Under the pieces are notes generated by a model. It saw only the letters and a program-made list of their open reading frames with translations, did no database searches and was not told where the DNA came from. From Ruegeria sediminis (GTDB taxonomy: Bacteria; Pseudomonadota; Alphaproteobacteria; Rhodobacterales; Rhodobacteraceae): 64,000 nt of DNA. The stretch covers positions 186,001 through 250,000 of the forward strand of contig NZ_VCPD01000001.1 of NCBI RefSeq assembly GCF_005938215.1, in the 5' to 3' direction. Below, piece after piece: positions 18,873 through 26,994 of the stretch (positions within the stretch are counted from its first letter, which is position 1; each line of letters starts with the position of its first letter). The position numbers and the translations under genes were made by a program.

Positions 18873-19245
18873 AGATCAGACCGCGCCACCTGAGCAGCAC
18901 GAAGATAAGAACCAGCAGCAGCAGGATGTTGAACGCCATGCCGCCCAGCATCCCAAGGAACCATCCGCGCCTCCGGTCCGCCAGATCGATCGCACGCAGA
19001 TGCGTCTGCACCTCATGCGCCGCGTCGTTGAGTTGCGGCGTGTTGAGCGTCAGCCGCAGCTTGGGATGCTGCGCCATGGGTTCGGCCCGGGCCAGTTGCA
19101 TCGCATGGGCGTAGATCCGGCGCGGTAGGCGGTGCTTGGCCCGCCGCAACGACGCCGCCAGGGTCTTTCCCCTTACGCCCAGTTTTTTCCTCAGCAAAGC
19201 GATCGTCGCCGCGATCTGATCCTGGATGACGGTGTCTTCCGACAT
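18871..19245 (-). CDS. Small C-terminally membrane-anchored protein of unknown function
   Basis: A 124-residue protein. The first 90 residues are basic and helical (RKKLGVRGKTLAASLRRAKH), then one hydrophobic segment at about residues 98-118 (FLGMLGGMAFNILLLLVLIF) ends just before the C-terminus. This looks like a tail-anchored or single-span inner-membrane protein. I do not recognise the family. A GGAGG ribosome-binding site (GAGGCTGCAC upstream) supports the start. It is convergent with glyA and divergent from the hydrolase gene. Confidence 0.7.
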   Translation of the reverse strand: MSEDTVIQDQIAATIALLRKKLGVRGKTLAASLRRAKHRLPRRIYAHAMQLARAEPMAQHPKLRLTLNTPQLNDAAHEVQTHLRAIDLADRRRGWFLGMLGGMAFNILLLLVLIFVLLRWRGLI

Positions 19246-19336
19246 GTGCAGCCTCCTGAAGGGGCATGATATCCGCGCACTTGCGGGGTCACAATGGGGG
19301 CTGGCGGTTCCCCGCGCGGGCAGGTATCACCACGTC

Positions 19337-20095
19337 ATGCTCAACACGATCGTTCACGGCGAACCGACCGATACGCCTCCGCTCATCATTGCTCACGGCT
19401 TGTACGGCTCGGCGCGAAACTGGGGCGTCATCGCAAAGCGCCTGTCCGACGAACGGCAGGTCGTCGCGGTCGACATGCGCAATCATGCCCACAGCCCTTG
19501 GTCGGAAAGGCACGACTATCCAGACCTGGCGGCGGATCTTGCCGAAGTCATCGAGAGCATTGGCCAGCCCGCGGACGTGGTCGGCCATTCGATGGGCGGC
19601 AAGGCCGCCATGACGCTGGCCCTGCAGCACGGGGGATTGGTGCGCAAACTGGTGGTCGCCGACATCGCACCGGTCGCCTACGGTCACAGCCAGATGCCCT
19701 ACATCGACGCCATGCGCGCCGTTGACATGTCACGAGTCGAGCGCCGCCCTGACGTGGAACAGCAGCTTGCGGATATGGGCGTCGAGAGAACCCTGCAAAG
19801 TTTTTTTACCCAGTCCTTCGACGTTCCGACCAAGCGGTGGCGGCTGAACCTCGACGGGCTGGCCGCGGAGATGCCCAAGATCATGGGCTTCCCCGAGTTC
19901 GACGCATCCTGGTCCGGTCCGGCCCTTTTCCTATCCGGGGCCGCGTCCGACTACGTCAAACCCGAACACCGCGACAAGATCCGCACGCTGTTTCCCAATG
20001 CGCGTTTCGCCAAGATTCCCGGAGCGGGACATTGGCTGCATTCCGAGAAACCACGGGAATTCGAAGCGGCCGTCCGGGCCTTTCTGAACGCCTGA
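19337..20095 (+). CDS. Alpha/beta-fold hydrolase (YbfF-like esterase)
   Basis: A 252-residue alpha/beta hydrolase. The oxyanion-loop motif is IIAHGLYGSARNWG near residues 17-30. The nucleophile elbow is GHSMGGKAAM near 86-95, the acid lies in the SDYVKPEHRD region near 205-214, and the catalytic His lies in GAGHWLHSEKP near 231-241. This set resembles YbfF/PHB-depolymerase-like acyl esterases. I chose MLNTIVHGE as the start because the upstream in-frame extension overlaps the divergent gene and lacks family character. Substrate is unknown. Confidence 0.87.
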   Translation: MLNTIVHGEPTDTPPLIIAHGLYGSARNWGVIAKRLSDERQVVAVDMRNHAHSPWSERHDYPDLAADLAEVIESIGQPADVVGHSMGGKAAMTLALQHGGLVRKLVVADIAPVAYGHSQMPYIDAMRAVDMSRVERRPDVEQQLADMGVERTLQSFFTQSFDVPTKRWRLNLDGLAAEMPKIMGFPEFDASWSGPALFLSGAASDYVKPEHRDKIRTLFPNARFAKIPGAGHWLHSEKPREFEAAVRAFLNA

Positions 20096-20113
20096 ACCGA
20101 CCGGCCGCTTGGG

Positions 20114-20506
20114 TCACATGCTTGTGTCAACGGGTTCGACTATCTCGCCGCCGCCCTTGTGCCAATCGCTCAGGCCGCCGAGATTGTAGACTTGGGAATA
20201 GCCCATGTCCTTGAGCAGCTTGCCTGCCAGCGCCGCACGGCCGCCCGAGGCGCAATGCAGGACGATCGGGCGATCCTTGCGAAGCTCGGGGTCATGAAAC
20301 TGCGTCGTGGGGTCTGCGCGGAATTCCAGCATCCCACGGGGGATGTGATGCGACCCGGCGGCGCGGCCGGCGCGTTCGAGTTCGGGAACGTCCCTGACAT
20401 CCAGCAGCAATCCGCCTTGGGCCATAAGTTCCTGCGCTTTCGCTGCGTCGATGCGTTCGACCACGGCGTTCGCGGCTTCCATCATGTCCTTGACCGTCAG
20501 CGGCAT
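20114..20506 (-). CDS. Rhodanese-domain sulfurtransferase
   Basis: A single-domain rhodanese of 130 residues. The active-site loop is VLHCASGGRAALAGK near residues 82-96, with catalytic Cys followed by a six-residue loop, so it could carry persulfide sulfur. LLLDVRDVPELERAG near 34-48 is the CH2A motif. No signal peptide. The ATG at 20506 has GGGAGAGC upstream. It ends 18 bases from the convergent hydrolase gene. Physiological donor and acceptor are unknown, though the window holds two other sulfur modules. Confidence 0.88.
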   Translation of the reverse strand: MPLTVKDMMEAANAVVERIDAAKAQELMAQGGLLLDVRDVPELERAGRAAGSHHIPRGMLEFRADPTTQFHDPELRKDRPIVLHCASGGRAALAGKLLKDMGYSQVYNLGGLSDWHKGGGEIVEPVDTSM

Positions 20507-20835
20507 TTGCAGCTCTCCCTGATTGTGATGATCGAAGCCCAATATTCACATTCTTGAAGGTTTTGGGAAAGCCCTTCCGCGTTTCATTGCCTCCGAAAAC
20601 GGGTCTTGGACCGTGCAAAAACGACCCGAATGCAATCACCTTCGGGCGATTGCCAGAGAATGGCGGGTGGGGAAAACACTTTGGCCAAATCGAAAAAGCG
20701 GCTGGCGCCTTTCGTCAATACATCTGCAACGTCCACTCACGGGACAGGCCGGGGCGAGGCGCGTGCGCCGATGACCCCCGGCCACCCTTTGAAAAAACCT
20801 CCTCCGCTTCCTGCGACGGCCGCAAGCCATGTGGC
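20507..20835. other. Noncoding stretch between the AraC and rhodanese genes
   Basis: 329 bases with no convincing gene on either strand; the frames that stay open are low-complexity GC-rich reads without family character. No repeat, tRNA or clear terminator was seen. It should contain the rhodanese promoter. Confidence 0.5.
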
Positions 20836-21855
20836 TCAGGTTTCGCCCTGGCGTGCCGCGCTGTCTCGGAACACCTTGGGCGGTTGCCCCGTCCATCGCT
20901 TGAAAGCCGTCGAAAAAGCCGCTTGATCCGAGTAGCCCAGCGTAAACGAAATTTCGGACAGGTTCATGCCGTTCTTGATGAAGGTCCGCGCCAGATCACA
21001 TCGCAGGTCGTCCACGATATCGCGGTAGTTAACCCCTTCGTCCCTGAGCCTGCGCGCGAAGGTTCGGGAGCTCATGCCAAGGCTGGCGGCGGCCTCGTCC
21101 GCAGGAATGACGCGGCCCGGCATGGACGAGACGATCAACCCTTCGACCTTGGCCCTCAGCGCCAGCGGCTGTGATCGCCGGTCCGCCAGGAGCCGTTCGC
21201 CATACTCCACAAGGTGCTCTTGGAGCCTTGCATCATAGGTGGGAATCGGCATCGCAAGAGTCGAATGGGACAGGATGATCTCCATCTTCTCCGCTCCGAA
21301 AACCACCGGAAAACCCGCGAGTTTCCTGAACTTGTCCGCAGCTTGCCCGACCTCATGCTGCAAGCGCATCTCGATCGGAAAGAAATCCGACTGGCAGATT
21401 GTCCGCGCCCGCGCAAGGCTACCGAAGAACAGGAACTCGGTCCGCCTGTGATACCGCGCAAAACTCGCATCCTTCCATTCGGCTTCGAACGTGGCGAAAT
21501 TGCCCGAGATGCGCAGACTGAAGGCAATCGCCGGATCTATGATGTCGTGGAACCGCGACGTGTTTTCGAGTACTTCGCGCAGATCGCGCGAGTACTTGTT
21601 GATGTAAGCGGTCAAACTCGATGAGTGCTTGAACGCCAAACCAGCCCTGGCGCCAAAGGTGATGTCCTTTAGCGCGTCGCAGGCCCCACGAACAAACAAC
21701 GCCTCTTTCCTTGCGCTGAAAAGCTTGGCCGGTGGCGCGATATCCTGTTCGGACAAGTCGCAAACTTTCAGAACCCGCGCGACAACCTCGGGACTGCCGC
21801 CCGATTTCTCGAGGAAGCTCGTCAAGTGCCTTAGACGGGAGACATCAACTTCCAT
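20836..21855 (-). CDS. AraC-family regulator with OruR/ArgR-type (Arabinose_bd) sensor domain
   Basis: A 339-residue transcription factor. The first about 200 residues match the PF12625-like ligand domain (SGGSPEVVARVLKVCDLSEQ near the start, AFKHSSSLTAYINKY near 90-104). The C-terminal about 90 residues carry two helix-turn-helix units: AAASLGMSSRTFARRLRDEG and EISFTLGYSDQAAFSTAFKR, the AraC signature. I chose MEVDVSRLRH as the start; 41 more residues are open upstream but look unlike the family. The ribosome-binding site is weak either way. Its target and ligand are unknown. Confidence 0.85.
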   Translation of the reverse strand: MEVDVSRLRHLTSFLEKSGGSPEVVARVLKVCDLSEQDIAPPAKLFSARKEALFVRGACDALKDITFGARAGLAFKHSSSLTAYINKYSRDLREVLENTSRFHDIIDPAIAFSLRISGNFATFEAEWKDASFARYHRRTEFLFFGSLARARTICQSDFFPIEMRLQHEVGQAADKFRKLAGFPVVFGAEKMEIILSHSTLAMPIPTYDARLQEHLVEYGERLLADRRSQPLALRAKVEGLIVSSMPGRVIPADEAAASLGMSSRTFARRLRDEGVNYRDIVDDLRCDLARTFIKNGMNLSEISFTLGYSDQAAFSTAFKRWTGQPPKVFRDSAARQGET

Positions 21856-22359
21856 TGCGCCGATTTGAGATCCGGAATGCCACGTCCCGAGCCTAACGGG
21901 TTGCCCGAATATTGAAAGCCTTGGTCTCTGGGCAAAAGGAAAGGTTCGTGACCGAACTACGCAATTCATTGGCCTCAAATCACAAGACCAAACGCGTGCC
22001 GTCGCATATTTTTCGCCCGCTGCCGGGTATGGTGCTTTGGGGATCGAGCATCAGAACTGAAAAGACCAGGACCCAAGACTGGCGGACAGTTCCCCGGCAC
22101 ATCTATCTCAGTGCGAAGCCGGGCACGAGACACCCAATGATCCGGGTGAATGCGTTGAAAAATAAAAGCGCCGAAGTCAATTTTCGCGGCGCCGTTCTGG
22201 GAGGTCGGCTATGGCCTTTGCGATCAACGCCGAATGCCCGCAGTTCCGCGGCCCTGTGAATCGTGGTAAACTGGACCACGATTTGAACTGCTGCGGCAAA
22301 ACTGAAGCGTGTTTTGACCGGGACAGCATTAAGGTGGATTTTTCACGAAGGGACAAAAA
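21856..22359. other. Long intergenic region between the divergent AraC and DUF1328 genes
   Basis: 504 bases with promoters for two divergent genes. The plus-strand frame open across 21912-22259 has poor codon character and no recognisable motif, so I do not call it. No tRNA, repeat array or riboswitch was recognised. Confidence 0.45.
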
Positions 22360-22518
22360 ATGCTGACATGGATCGTCATCTTTTTCGTCATTGCGCTGAT
22401 CGCCGGCATACTGGGCTTCAGCGGGATATCGGCAGCTTCCGCCGGAATAGCGCGAATTCTGTTCTTCGTTTTCCTGGTGCTTTTGATCGGATCCCTGCTG
22501 GTGCATCTGTTCAGCTGA
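22360..22518 (+). CDS. DUF1328-family small membrane protein
   Basis: A 52-residue, almost entirely hydrophobic protein with two membrane helices. It carries the family signature [20 protein letters not shown] in the middle, followed by [15 protein letters not shown]. This is the YtjA-like DUF1328 family, widespread in proteobacteria, often stress-linked and of unknown function. The ATG follows AAGGGACAAAAA, giving a plausible GGGA ribosome-binding site. It is too short for most gene-length cut-offs and easily missed. Confidence 0.85.
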   Translation: MLTWIVIFFVIALIAGILGFSGISAASAGIARILFFVFLVLLIGSLLVHLFS

Positions 22519-22667
22519 ACCCGCCCGCCGGAAGCCTGGCAAATGGCCTGGTGCCGGTTTGACGTCACCACACAAGCGGGAACAAGAGGTCTTCTGCAAT
22601 CCTCGCCTCGGCCGCCGCAAGATTGCGTCAATCGCCTGAACCGGCTTGGAGCAGGGTTTCAAAATAC

Positions 22668-22753
22668 TGGTGCGGGCGGTGGGACTCGAACCCACACGGC
22701 ACAAAGGCCTTCGGATTTTAAGTCCGATATGTCTACCATTCCATCACGCCCGC
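22668..22753 (-). tRNA. tRNA-Leu (anticodon TAA)
   Basis: An 86-base class II tRNA on the minus strand. The acceptor stem GCGGGCG pairs with CGCCCGC, and an encoded CCA end occupies 22668-22670. The T arm has GGTTCGAGTCC and the anticodon loop CTTAAAA gives TAA. A short variable arm lies between anticodon and T stems as expected for tRNA-Leu. It decodes UUA, with wobble to UUG. Confidence 0.95.
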
Positions 22754-22890
22754 AACCGGCGCCATGGGCCGGCGATCCCGGCCCAGACCTTCCGTATCTT
22801 CCCAAGACGCTGAAAACAATGCGCCTCGATCGGCAAGGCGCAGATTTTTTCCTTCCGCGCAACGGCACGGTCAACCAGGGACACTGCCCT

Positions 22891-23766
22891 CTACGGCAGC
22901 GCCTGCAGATAGGAGGCGACAGCTTGCCGGTCTGCTGCCGGCAGTTGCGAGAAATTCTTGATGACGGCCACCATGTGCCCTCCCGCGCTGTCGAAATCCG
23001 GCGTAAAGCCTGTCTCGAGGTAATAGGCGATATCCCCGGCACTCCAATCGAATTCGCCAGGCGTCAGCGCCGGTATCTTCCCCTCGCCCGTCGGGTTCGG
23101 CGCTCCGGACAGCCAGGCGCTTCGGTCCAGCCCCCCAAAGGCGTCACGCGGCGTGTGGCACTCGCCGCAATGTCCCAACGCCTCGACCAGCACGCGGCCC
23201 CGTTCAATCTCGGGCGTCGGAGCGTCCTGCATCACCCATTCGGGCGACAGGTTGAGAAGCTTCCACAGTCCAAGCCCGCGGCGAACCGAGAAGGGAAAGG
23301 ATACTTCGTGCGGCTGGCTGGGCGTGGCGTCGGCGGGAAGGGTCTGCACGTAGGCCCATAGATCGGCAATCTGCTGATCCGTCATCCGCGCATATGACGT
23401 GTAGGGAAAGGCAGGGTAATAGTGTCTGCCATCCGGCGAGGTTCCGTGCCGTAAGGCGCTTGCGAAATCCGCCAAGCTCCACCCGCCGATACCCGCCTCC
23501 GGATGGGTCGAGATGTTGGGCGCGATAAACGTGCCGAATTCCGACGGAAAGCGTTGACCGCCAGAGAGCACAAGCGTTTCCTGGGATTTCGGGGCCGCGT
23601 GACAGGATGAGCAGCCGGCGGCGACAAAGACTGCCTCGCCCGCCGCAGCATCACCCGAGATGCCCGAAAAACTGTCCTCTGCAGCACGCGAAGGGACGGT
23701 CAGCCAATAAAAACACGCGGCGGCCAAGACGGCCGCCACGGCAAGCAGCAACGCTACCCGTCGCAT
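22891..23766 (-). CDS. Diheme c-type cytochrome
   Basis: A 291-residue exported protein with an N-terminal signal/anchor helix (residues 4-24, ending before TVPSRA). Two haem c sites are seen: CSSCH near residue 52 and CGECH near 198. Methionine ligands are likely in the SYARMTDQQ and AGGHMVAVIKN regions. The layout matches the two-domain cytochrome c family related to alcohol-dehydrogenase cytochrome subunits and thiosulfate dehydrogenase-like proteins. It follows the cytochrome c' gene by six bases in the same operon. Its electron donor is not identified. Confidence 0.88.
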   Translation of the reverse strand: MRRVALLLAVAAVLAAACFYWLTVPSRAAEDSFSGISGDAAAGEAVFVAAGCSSCHAAPKSQETLVLSGGQRFPSEFGTFIAPNISTHPEAGIGGWSLADFASALRHGTSPDGRHYYPAFPYTSYARMTDQQIADLWAYVQTLPADATPSQPHEVSFPFSVRRGLGLWKLLNLSPEWVMQDAPTPEIERGRVLVEALGHCGECHTPRDAFGGLDRSAWLSGAPNPTGEGKIPALTPGEFDWSAGDIAYYLETGFTPDFDSAGGHMVAVIKNFSQLPAADRQAVASYLQALP

Positions 23767-23772
23767 ACCCGG

Positions 23773-24231
23773 TTAGTTCTGCGGCACGCGATAGTCGTCA
23801 TGACAGGCCTTGCAGGCGCCGCCAACTGGGCCCAAGGCCGCGCCGATCTCGGCCGCGCCCTGACCAGCAGCCGTCTGAAGCTGCGCGGCCGGCGCCGCCA
23901 GGTCGCCCCATTTCTTCTGGAAGTCCGCAAAATTTGTCCAGACTTCGGCCTTTGCGTCCGAACCCTCGATTGCTTGCGTGTGGGAACCTTCCGGCCATTG
24001 GGTCACCTGATTGAGCCCGGTGACGATCAAAAAATTCTCTGCCGCGGCCTGAGCCAGTTCCGCGTCATACTCGCGATCGCCCTTGGCCATGCCGCCAAGG
24101 ATGCCGAGGTTCAGCGCCAGCAACCGCATCTGCCCCTGCCGCGCCTTGAGTTCCGCGCCGTAGTCCTGCGCCAAAGCGCCGCCGGCGCCGAAAATAGTAA
24201 TTAATGCAAGCGTCGAAAATGTCTTCTTCAT
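23773..24231 (-). CDS. Cytochrome c' family protein
   Basis: A 152-residue protein with a clear signal peptide (KKTFSTLALITIFGAGGALA, residues 2-21) and a mostly helical body. A single haem motif CKACHDDYR sits at the extreme C-terminus, the hallmark of four-helix-bundle cytochrome c'/c556. Cytochrome c' binds NO or CO in the periplasm, while c556 forms transfer electrons; which applies cannot be read here. It is the first gene of a two-gene operon with the diheme cytochrome. The ATG at 24231 has AAAGGCG upstream. Confidence 0.9.
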   Translation of the reverse strand: MKKTFSTLALITIFGAGGALAQDYGAELKARQGQMRLLALNLGILGGMAKGDREYDAELAQAAAENFLIVTGLNQVTQWPEGSHTQAIEGSDAKAEVWTNFADFQKKWGDLAAPAAQLQTAAGQGAAEIGAALGPVGGACKACHDDYRVPQN

Positions 24232-24504
24232 GAGTTTCGCCTTTCAGCTCTGATAACCGTGGGCAATGGTAGCTTTATTTCCTGTGTCGCCGGGTTGAAT
24301 TTTCCGTGCGTATTTTGACAGAAAACCTGCATGTGCGAACACTGGCCGGCCCGTCAGGCTCCTATTCCTGAGTACATTTGTTTCCCCGGAGACTCATGTC
24401 AACAGGCTGAAGATGCTCCACATTCCGCTTGCACAGGACCATTGCCATCGAATGGGCGGTGGGAAACGAGCATCGAGAATTTGCGATCTGCAAGCCGGAT
24501 GAAG

Positions 24505-24524
24505 ATGGTGCCCCCACACGGACT
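24505..24524 (+). repeat. Left att repeat (copy of the tRNA-Thr 3' end)
   Basis: Twenty bases identical to 26995-27014, in the same orientation. They correspond to the 3' end of tRNA-Thr including its CCA. Identity stops after GACT (here followed by TACC, in the tRNA by CGAACC). This is what site-specific integration into a tRNA 3' end leaves behind, so it marks the far boundary of the element. Confidence 0.85.
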
Positions 24525-24592
24525 TACCTGAAGAACCGAAACAGGCGCAACTGACTGTTTTTCAAGGGATACTCAGAACGGCTTCGCGGCCG

Positions 24593-24623
24593 TGTGTCCC
24601 GTGACGTGTCTCTTTTGTGTCCC
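24593..24623 (+). repeat. Left cluster of three short direct repeats (putative integrase arm sites)
   Basis: TGTGTCCC at 24593, CGTGTCTC at 24605 and TGTGTCCC at 24616, all in the same orientation and 11-12 bases apart (about one helical turn). The same octamer is repeated three times near the other end at 26908-26938. Paired clusters of this kind are typical of tyrosine-recombinase arm-type sites. Confidence 0.6.
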
Positions 24624-24710
24624 ACGAACAGGACAGCTTTGCAAGGCATCAAATCCCACACCCAGCTTGCCCCCACCTCGGCAGCAACACTATTCTGCAT
24701 ATGAGGCAGC

Positions 24711-25271
24711 ATGACAGGGATGGCAGTAGTGACCACAGCAGACTGGGCAATCATTATTTCTATGGCTTCGCTTGCAGTGTCCATTGCGGGCTTCGTGTGG
24801 AATATCTGGTCGAAGTTCATCTACCCCAAACCGAAGGTGCGTGTTGGAATGTCCAACAAAATCGCCATCGGTGACGGTTGGGAACCTGCGCCCCGTTGCA
24901 TTTCACTTAGTGCGGTAAACCATGGCCCGGGAGAGATCACCATTCACTCAGCGATAGCCCGACCGAGATGGAAGTGGTATCGCCGCAAAGGGCGTACGTA
25001 TGCCATGCTCAACCCACTGACCAACTGGCCCTATAACGAGACCACAGACGGGCCATTCAGCGGCGGCTTGCCAAAAACTTTGAGGGTGGGAGAAACGTTT
25101 GACGCACACTTCATTCGATCTAGACGATGGTTCGACAGGGGCGACCTCATTCGCTTCGGCTTTACAGACAGCTTCGGGCGAAACCACTGGGCACCGATGA
25201 AGCACTCGAAGAGTGTTCGAGCAGAAATTGAAAGCGACGAAACACTCGAAAGGTTCAACAGCGAGGCCTGA
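24711..25271 (+). CDS. Membrane-anchored protein of unknown function (element cargo)
   Basis: A 186-residue protein with one N-terminal membrane helix (about residues 13-33, IIISMASLAVSIAGFVWNIW) and a soluble remainder rich in aromatic and basic residues. The middle holds RCISLSAVNHGPGEITIHSA, a beta-strand-rich segment, and RVGETFDAHFI. I do not recognise a family. Similar short 'helix plus beta domain' proteins are common cargo in integrated elements. The ATG follows GAGGCAGC. It is the first gene inside the left att site and reads toward the two small genes. Confidence 0.55.
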   Translation: MTGMAVVTTADWAIIISMASLAVSIAGFVWNIWSKFIYPKPKVRVGMSNKIAIGDGWEPAPRCISLSAVNHGPGEITIHSAIARPRWKWYRRKGRTYAMLNPLTNWPYNETTDGPFSGGLPKTLRVGETFDAHFIRSRRWFDRGDLIRFGFTDSFGRNHWAPMKHSKSVRAEIESDETLERFNSEA

Positions 25272-25386
25272 CGACCCAACGCAAGCGGTTGTTTGGTCCG
25301 TTTCGTTTCACCGCAAAAATCTGTCTCCCAGAGATCAATATAGCGGCCCGCGAAATCCCCCCGTGGGTGGGTACCCCTCAAACACA

Positions 25387-25668
25387 ATGACTGACACTAT
25401 CCGCATCGACCTCGACACAATCCGAGTCTACCGCAACAAGAGCGAGTACCGGACGACCCAGCGAGCCAGATCAAGCCTCGGCCACGAGATCGTCGGGGAT
25501 GGCTTCATCGTCTCGAAGCTCGCAGCCATTCTCCGCAAGGAAAATCCCCAGTTTGACGGCCTGTTGGAAGTCTATCGTGGCGACAACCCGTGTTTCATCC
25601 CAACGCCCCTCAAAACGGCCTTTCGCAAAGGCCCACAACCGAAGCAGCTGCGAAAGGAAGCAGCATAA
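25387..25668 (+). CDS. Small unknown protein coupled to the downstream gene
   Basis: A 93-residue basic protein (starts TDTIRIDLDTIRVYRNKSEY, ends rich in Lys/Arg/Gln). No membrane segment, signal or known motif is visible. I start it at the ATG at 25387; a longer in-frame start at 25213 would overlap the preceding gene. Its stop codon overlaps the next start as TAATG, so the two are probably translated together. A weak ribosome-binding site suggests low expression or coupling from upstream. Confidence 0.5.
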   Translation: MTDTIRIDLDTIRVYRNKSEYRTTQRARSSLGHEIVGDGFIVSKLAAILRKENPQFDGLLEVYRGDNPCFIPTPLKTAFRKGPQPKQLRKEAA

Positions 25669-26009
25669 TGGCCATTTCCAACTACACCCGCCCGTCCAAG
25701 ACCCCGGCGTCCGCAGTGGGCGAGAAGAACCGCGCCCGATGGAGCCTTCATTTCCGCAAGAAGCTGCTCTCTTTGATCGAGCCCGTCGAGTTCCTGACCG
25801 CTGAAGAAGACGCGGCGAACGATGCCCACAAGTACCCATGGGGAAACCGCCGCCGCTGGGTCTCCATCCGCATCCGCGCCGACCAGATGGCAGCCATTGA
25901 ACTGCTACAGAAACGGCACCTAAAGGCCACTGGCAAGGAAATCTCGCGGGCCGAAGTCTTATGGCACTTCAGTGTGAACGTCTTCGACGCGGAGACCAAC
26001 TACTTCTGA
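25668..26009 (+). CDS. Putative ribbon-helix-helix DNA-binding protein, possibly altered at its C-terminus
   Basis: A 113-residue protein. Residues about 65-103 can be read as a ribbon-helix-helix: a strand RWVSIRIR, a first helix ADQMAAIELLQKRHLKATGK and a second helix SRAEVLWHFSVNV after ISRA. This fold forms DNA-binding dimers in plasmid and antitoxin regulators; here it is inference from pattern only. The start overlaps the previous stop (TAATG). The last 17 codons lie antisense to the integrase fragment, so the native end may have been replaced at a recombination junction near 25960. Confidence 0.5.
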   Translation: MAISNYTRPSKTPASAVGEKNRARWSLHFRKKLLSLIEPVEFLTAEEDAANDAHKYPWGNRRRWVSIRIRADQMAAIELLQKRHLKATGKEISRAEVLWHFSVNVFDAETNYF

Positions 26010-26903
26010 GAGGCGGCAGCCAGTGCCTTCCAAGAGCCGCCATATCAAGCGCAGCGCAGGTTTCCTTGCCTTGTCCCTCAGGCGTCTTCGCATGGCCAGC
26101 AAGATGTCTTTCGGTAGCGGGTCTCTCTTGTTGCTCTCGGTTTCCGGCGGTCCATCCGGGTCTGCGACCTCAAGGCCAACGAATGGGTTGTGGGCCTTGC
26201 CCTGAAGATCGAACTCTACAATAGCCAGATTGACCATGGCCACCAGTGTATTGAGTTCCCGTTCTAGGGATGCAGGTGACAAAGGAGACCCGTCCTTCTT
26301 CTTCTCCTTCCGCAAGCTATCCCTCAGCCTTCTTGCATGGACCCTTTTGAGGTCCACAAGCGGCAGCTTCTGCAGCGGCCCTAGCGCCCTCTCAACGCGC
26401 TCACACACACGCTCCAATTGGTTGCGTTTGTACCGGCCTCTAGCCCCCTCTACGCGCTCCTTGCGGTACATCTCCTTGGCGTCCTGCATGGTGACCGGGG
26501 GTTCTTCCGCCTCGGGTTGCATCACTGCCTTGATCAAGATTGGGTCGGCACCTCGACGGTGAAGGTCTTCCGCCAAGACCTCTTGCCGTTCGTCGTCGTC
26601 AAGGCTTCCCGTGATCTCGGCTTTCATGGCTTCGGCTTCCTCTACGGCCTCCCGCCAGTGTTCCAACGGCGAGAGTTTCCCTTGCCCAGCAGCCTTGCGT
26701 TTGGCCTTTTTTACGATCTTTTCAAACTCGGCCAACAGGGTTTCCTGTTCAGACACCAGAGCGGCACCTTCACGGGCCTTCATGGGAACCTGAAAGAATT
26801 CCTCGCCCACCACCTCCGCAACAACTTTTGGAAAGCGCCGCCGGAATCGTTTGCGCCCCCCTGAGAGTTCGTCAACGTGCTTAAGCTTCATCGTCATCAC
26901 CAT
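25959..26903 (-). pseudogene. int: Tyrosine recombinase (integrase), truncated before most catalytic residues
   Basis: A 314-residue frame. It has an N-terminal arm/core-binding part with long charged helices, a SAM-like core-binding domain (TMQDAKEMYRKERVEGARGR onward, about residues 139-230), and the start of the catalytic domain ending RLIWRLLEGTGCRLSEVVGL. That Arg is the first of the R-K-H-R-H-Y set. The frame stops about 14 residues later, so the Lys, HxxR, His/Trp and the nucleophilic Tyr are all absent; complete relatives are near 400 residues. None of the other frames beyond the stop restores them, so this is deletion or replacement rather than a frameshift. The ATG lies beside the right arm repeats. 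Confidence 0.8.
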
Positions 26904-26907
26904 GGCG

Positions 26908-26938
26908 TATGTCCCATTTGTGTCCCGCTTTGTGTCTC
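26908..26938 (+). repeat. Right cluster of three short direct repeats (putative integrase arm sites)
   Basis: TATGTCCC at 26908, TGTGTCCC at 26919 and TGTGTCTC at 26931, in the same orientation and with the same 11-12 base step as the left cluster. They lie directly upstream of the integrase start codon, so binding there could also repress the integrase promoter. Confidence 0.6.
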
Positions 26939-26994
26939 GGGATGGGCGCTAGGTGCCTGATATCCTTGATGAACAGGGCCTTCAAGTGGCCGTT

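Larger units (their letters stand above)
24232..24710. other. Intergenic region holding the cytochrome promoter, the left att repeat and left arm repeats
   Basis: 479 bases without a gene. The right-hand part belongs to the integrated element: the att repeat at 24505 and three direct repeats at 24593-24623 are listed separately. The left 270 bases are chromosomal and upstream of the cytochrome c' gene; nothing further is recognised there. Confidence 0.6.

Noticed and set aside
20554-21174. Plus-strand frame spanning the rhodanese-AraC gap
   Set aside because: Overlaps the AraC coding region, lacks motifs and has no convincing start signal.
21912-22259. A 115-codon plus-strand frame in the AraC-DUF1328 gap
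   Set aside because: No family features, no ribosome-binding site and codon use unlike neighbours; treated as noncoding.
25213-25386. Longer N-terminus for the 93-residue element gene
   Set aside because: Would overlap the preceding gene by 59 bases and adds a low-quality segment; the ATG at 25387 is more likely.
25300-25958. Search for the missing integrase C-terminal half by frameshift
   Set aside because: None of the three minus frames contains HxxR or a C-terminal Tyr motif, so a simple frameshift does not explain the truncation.
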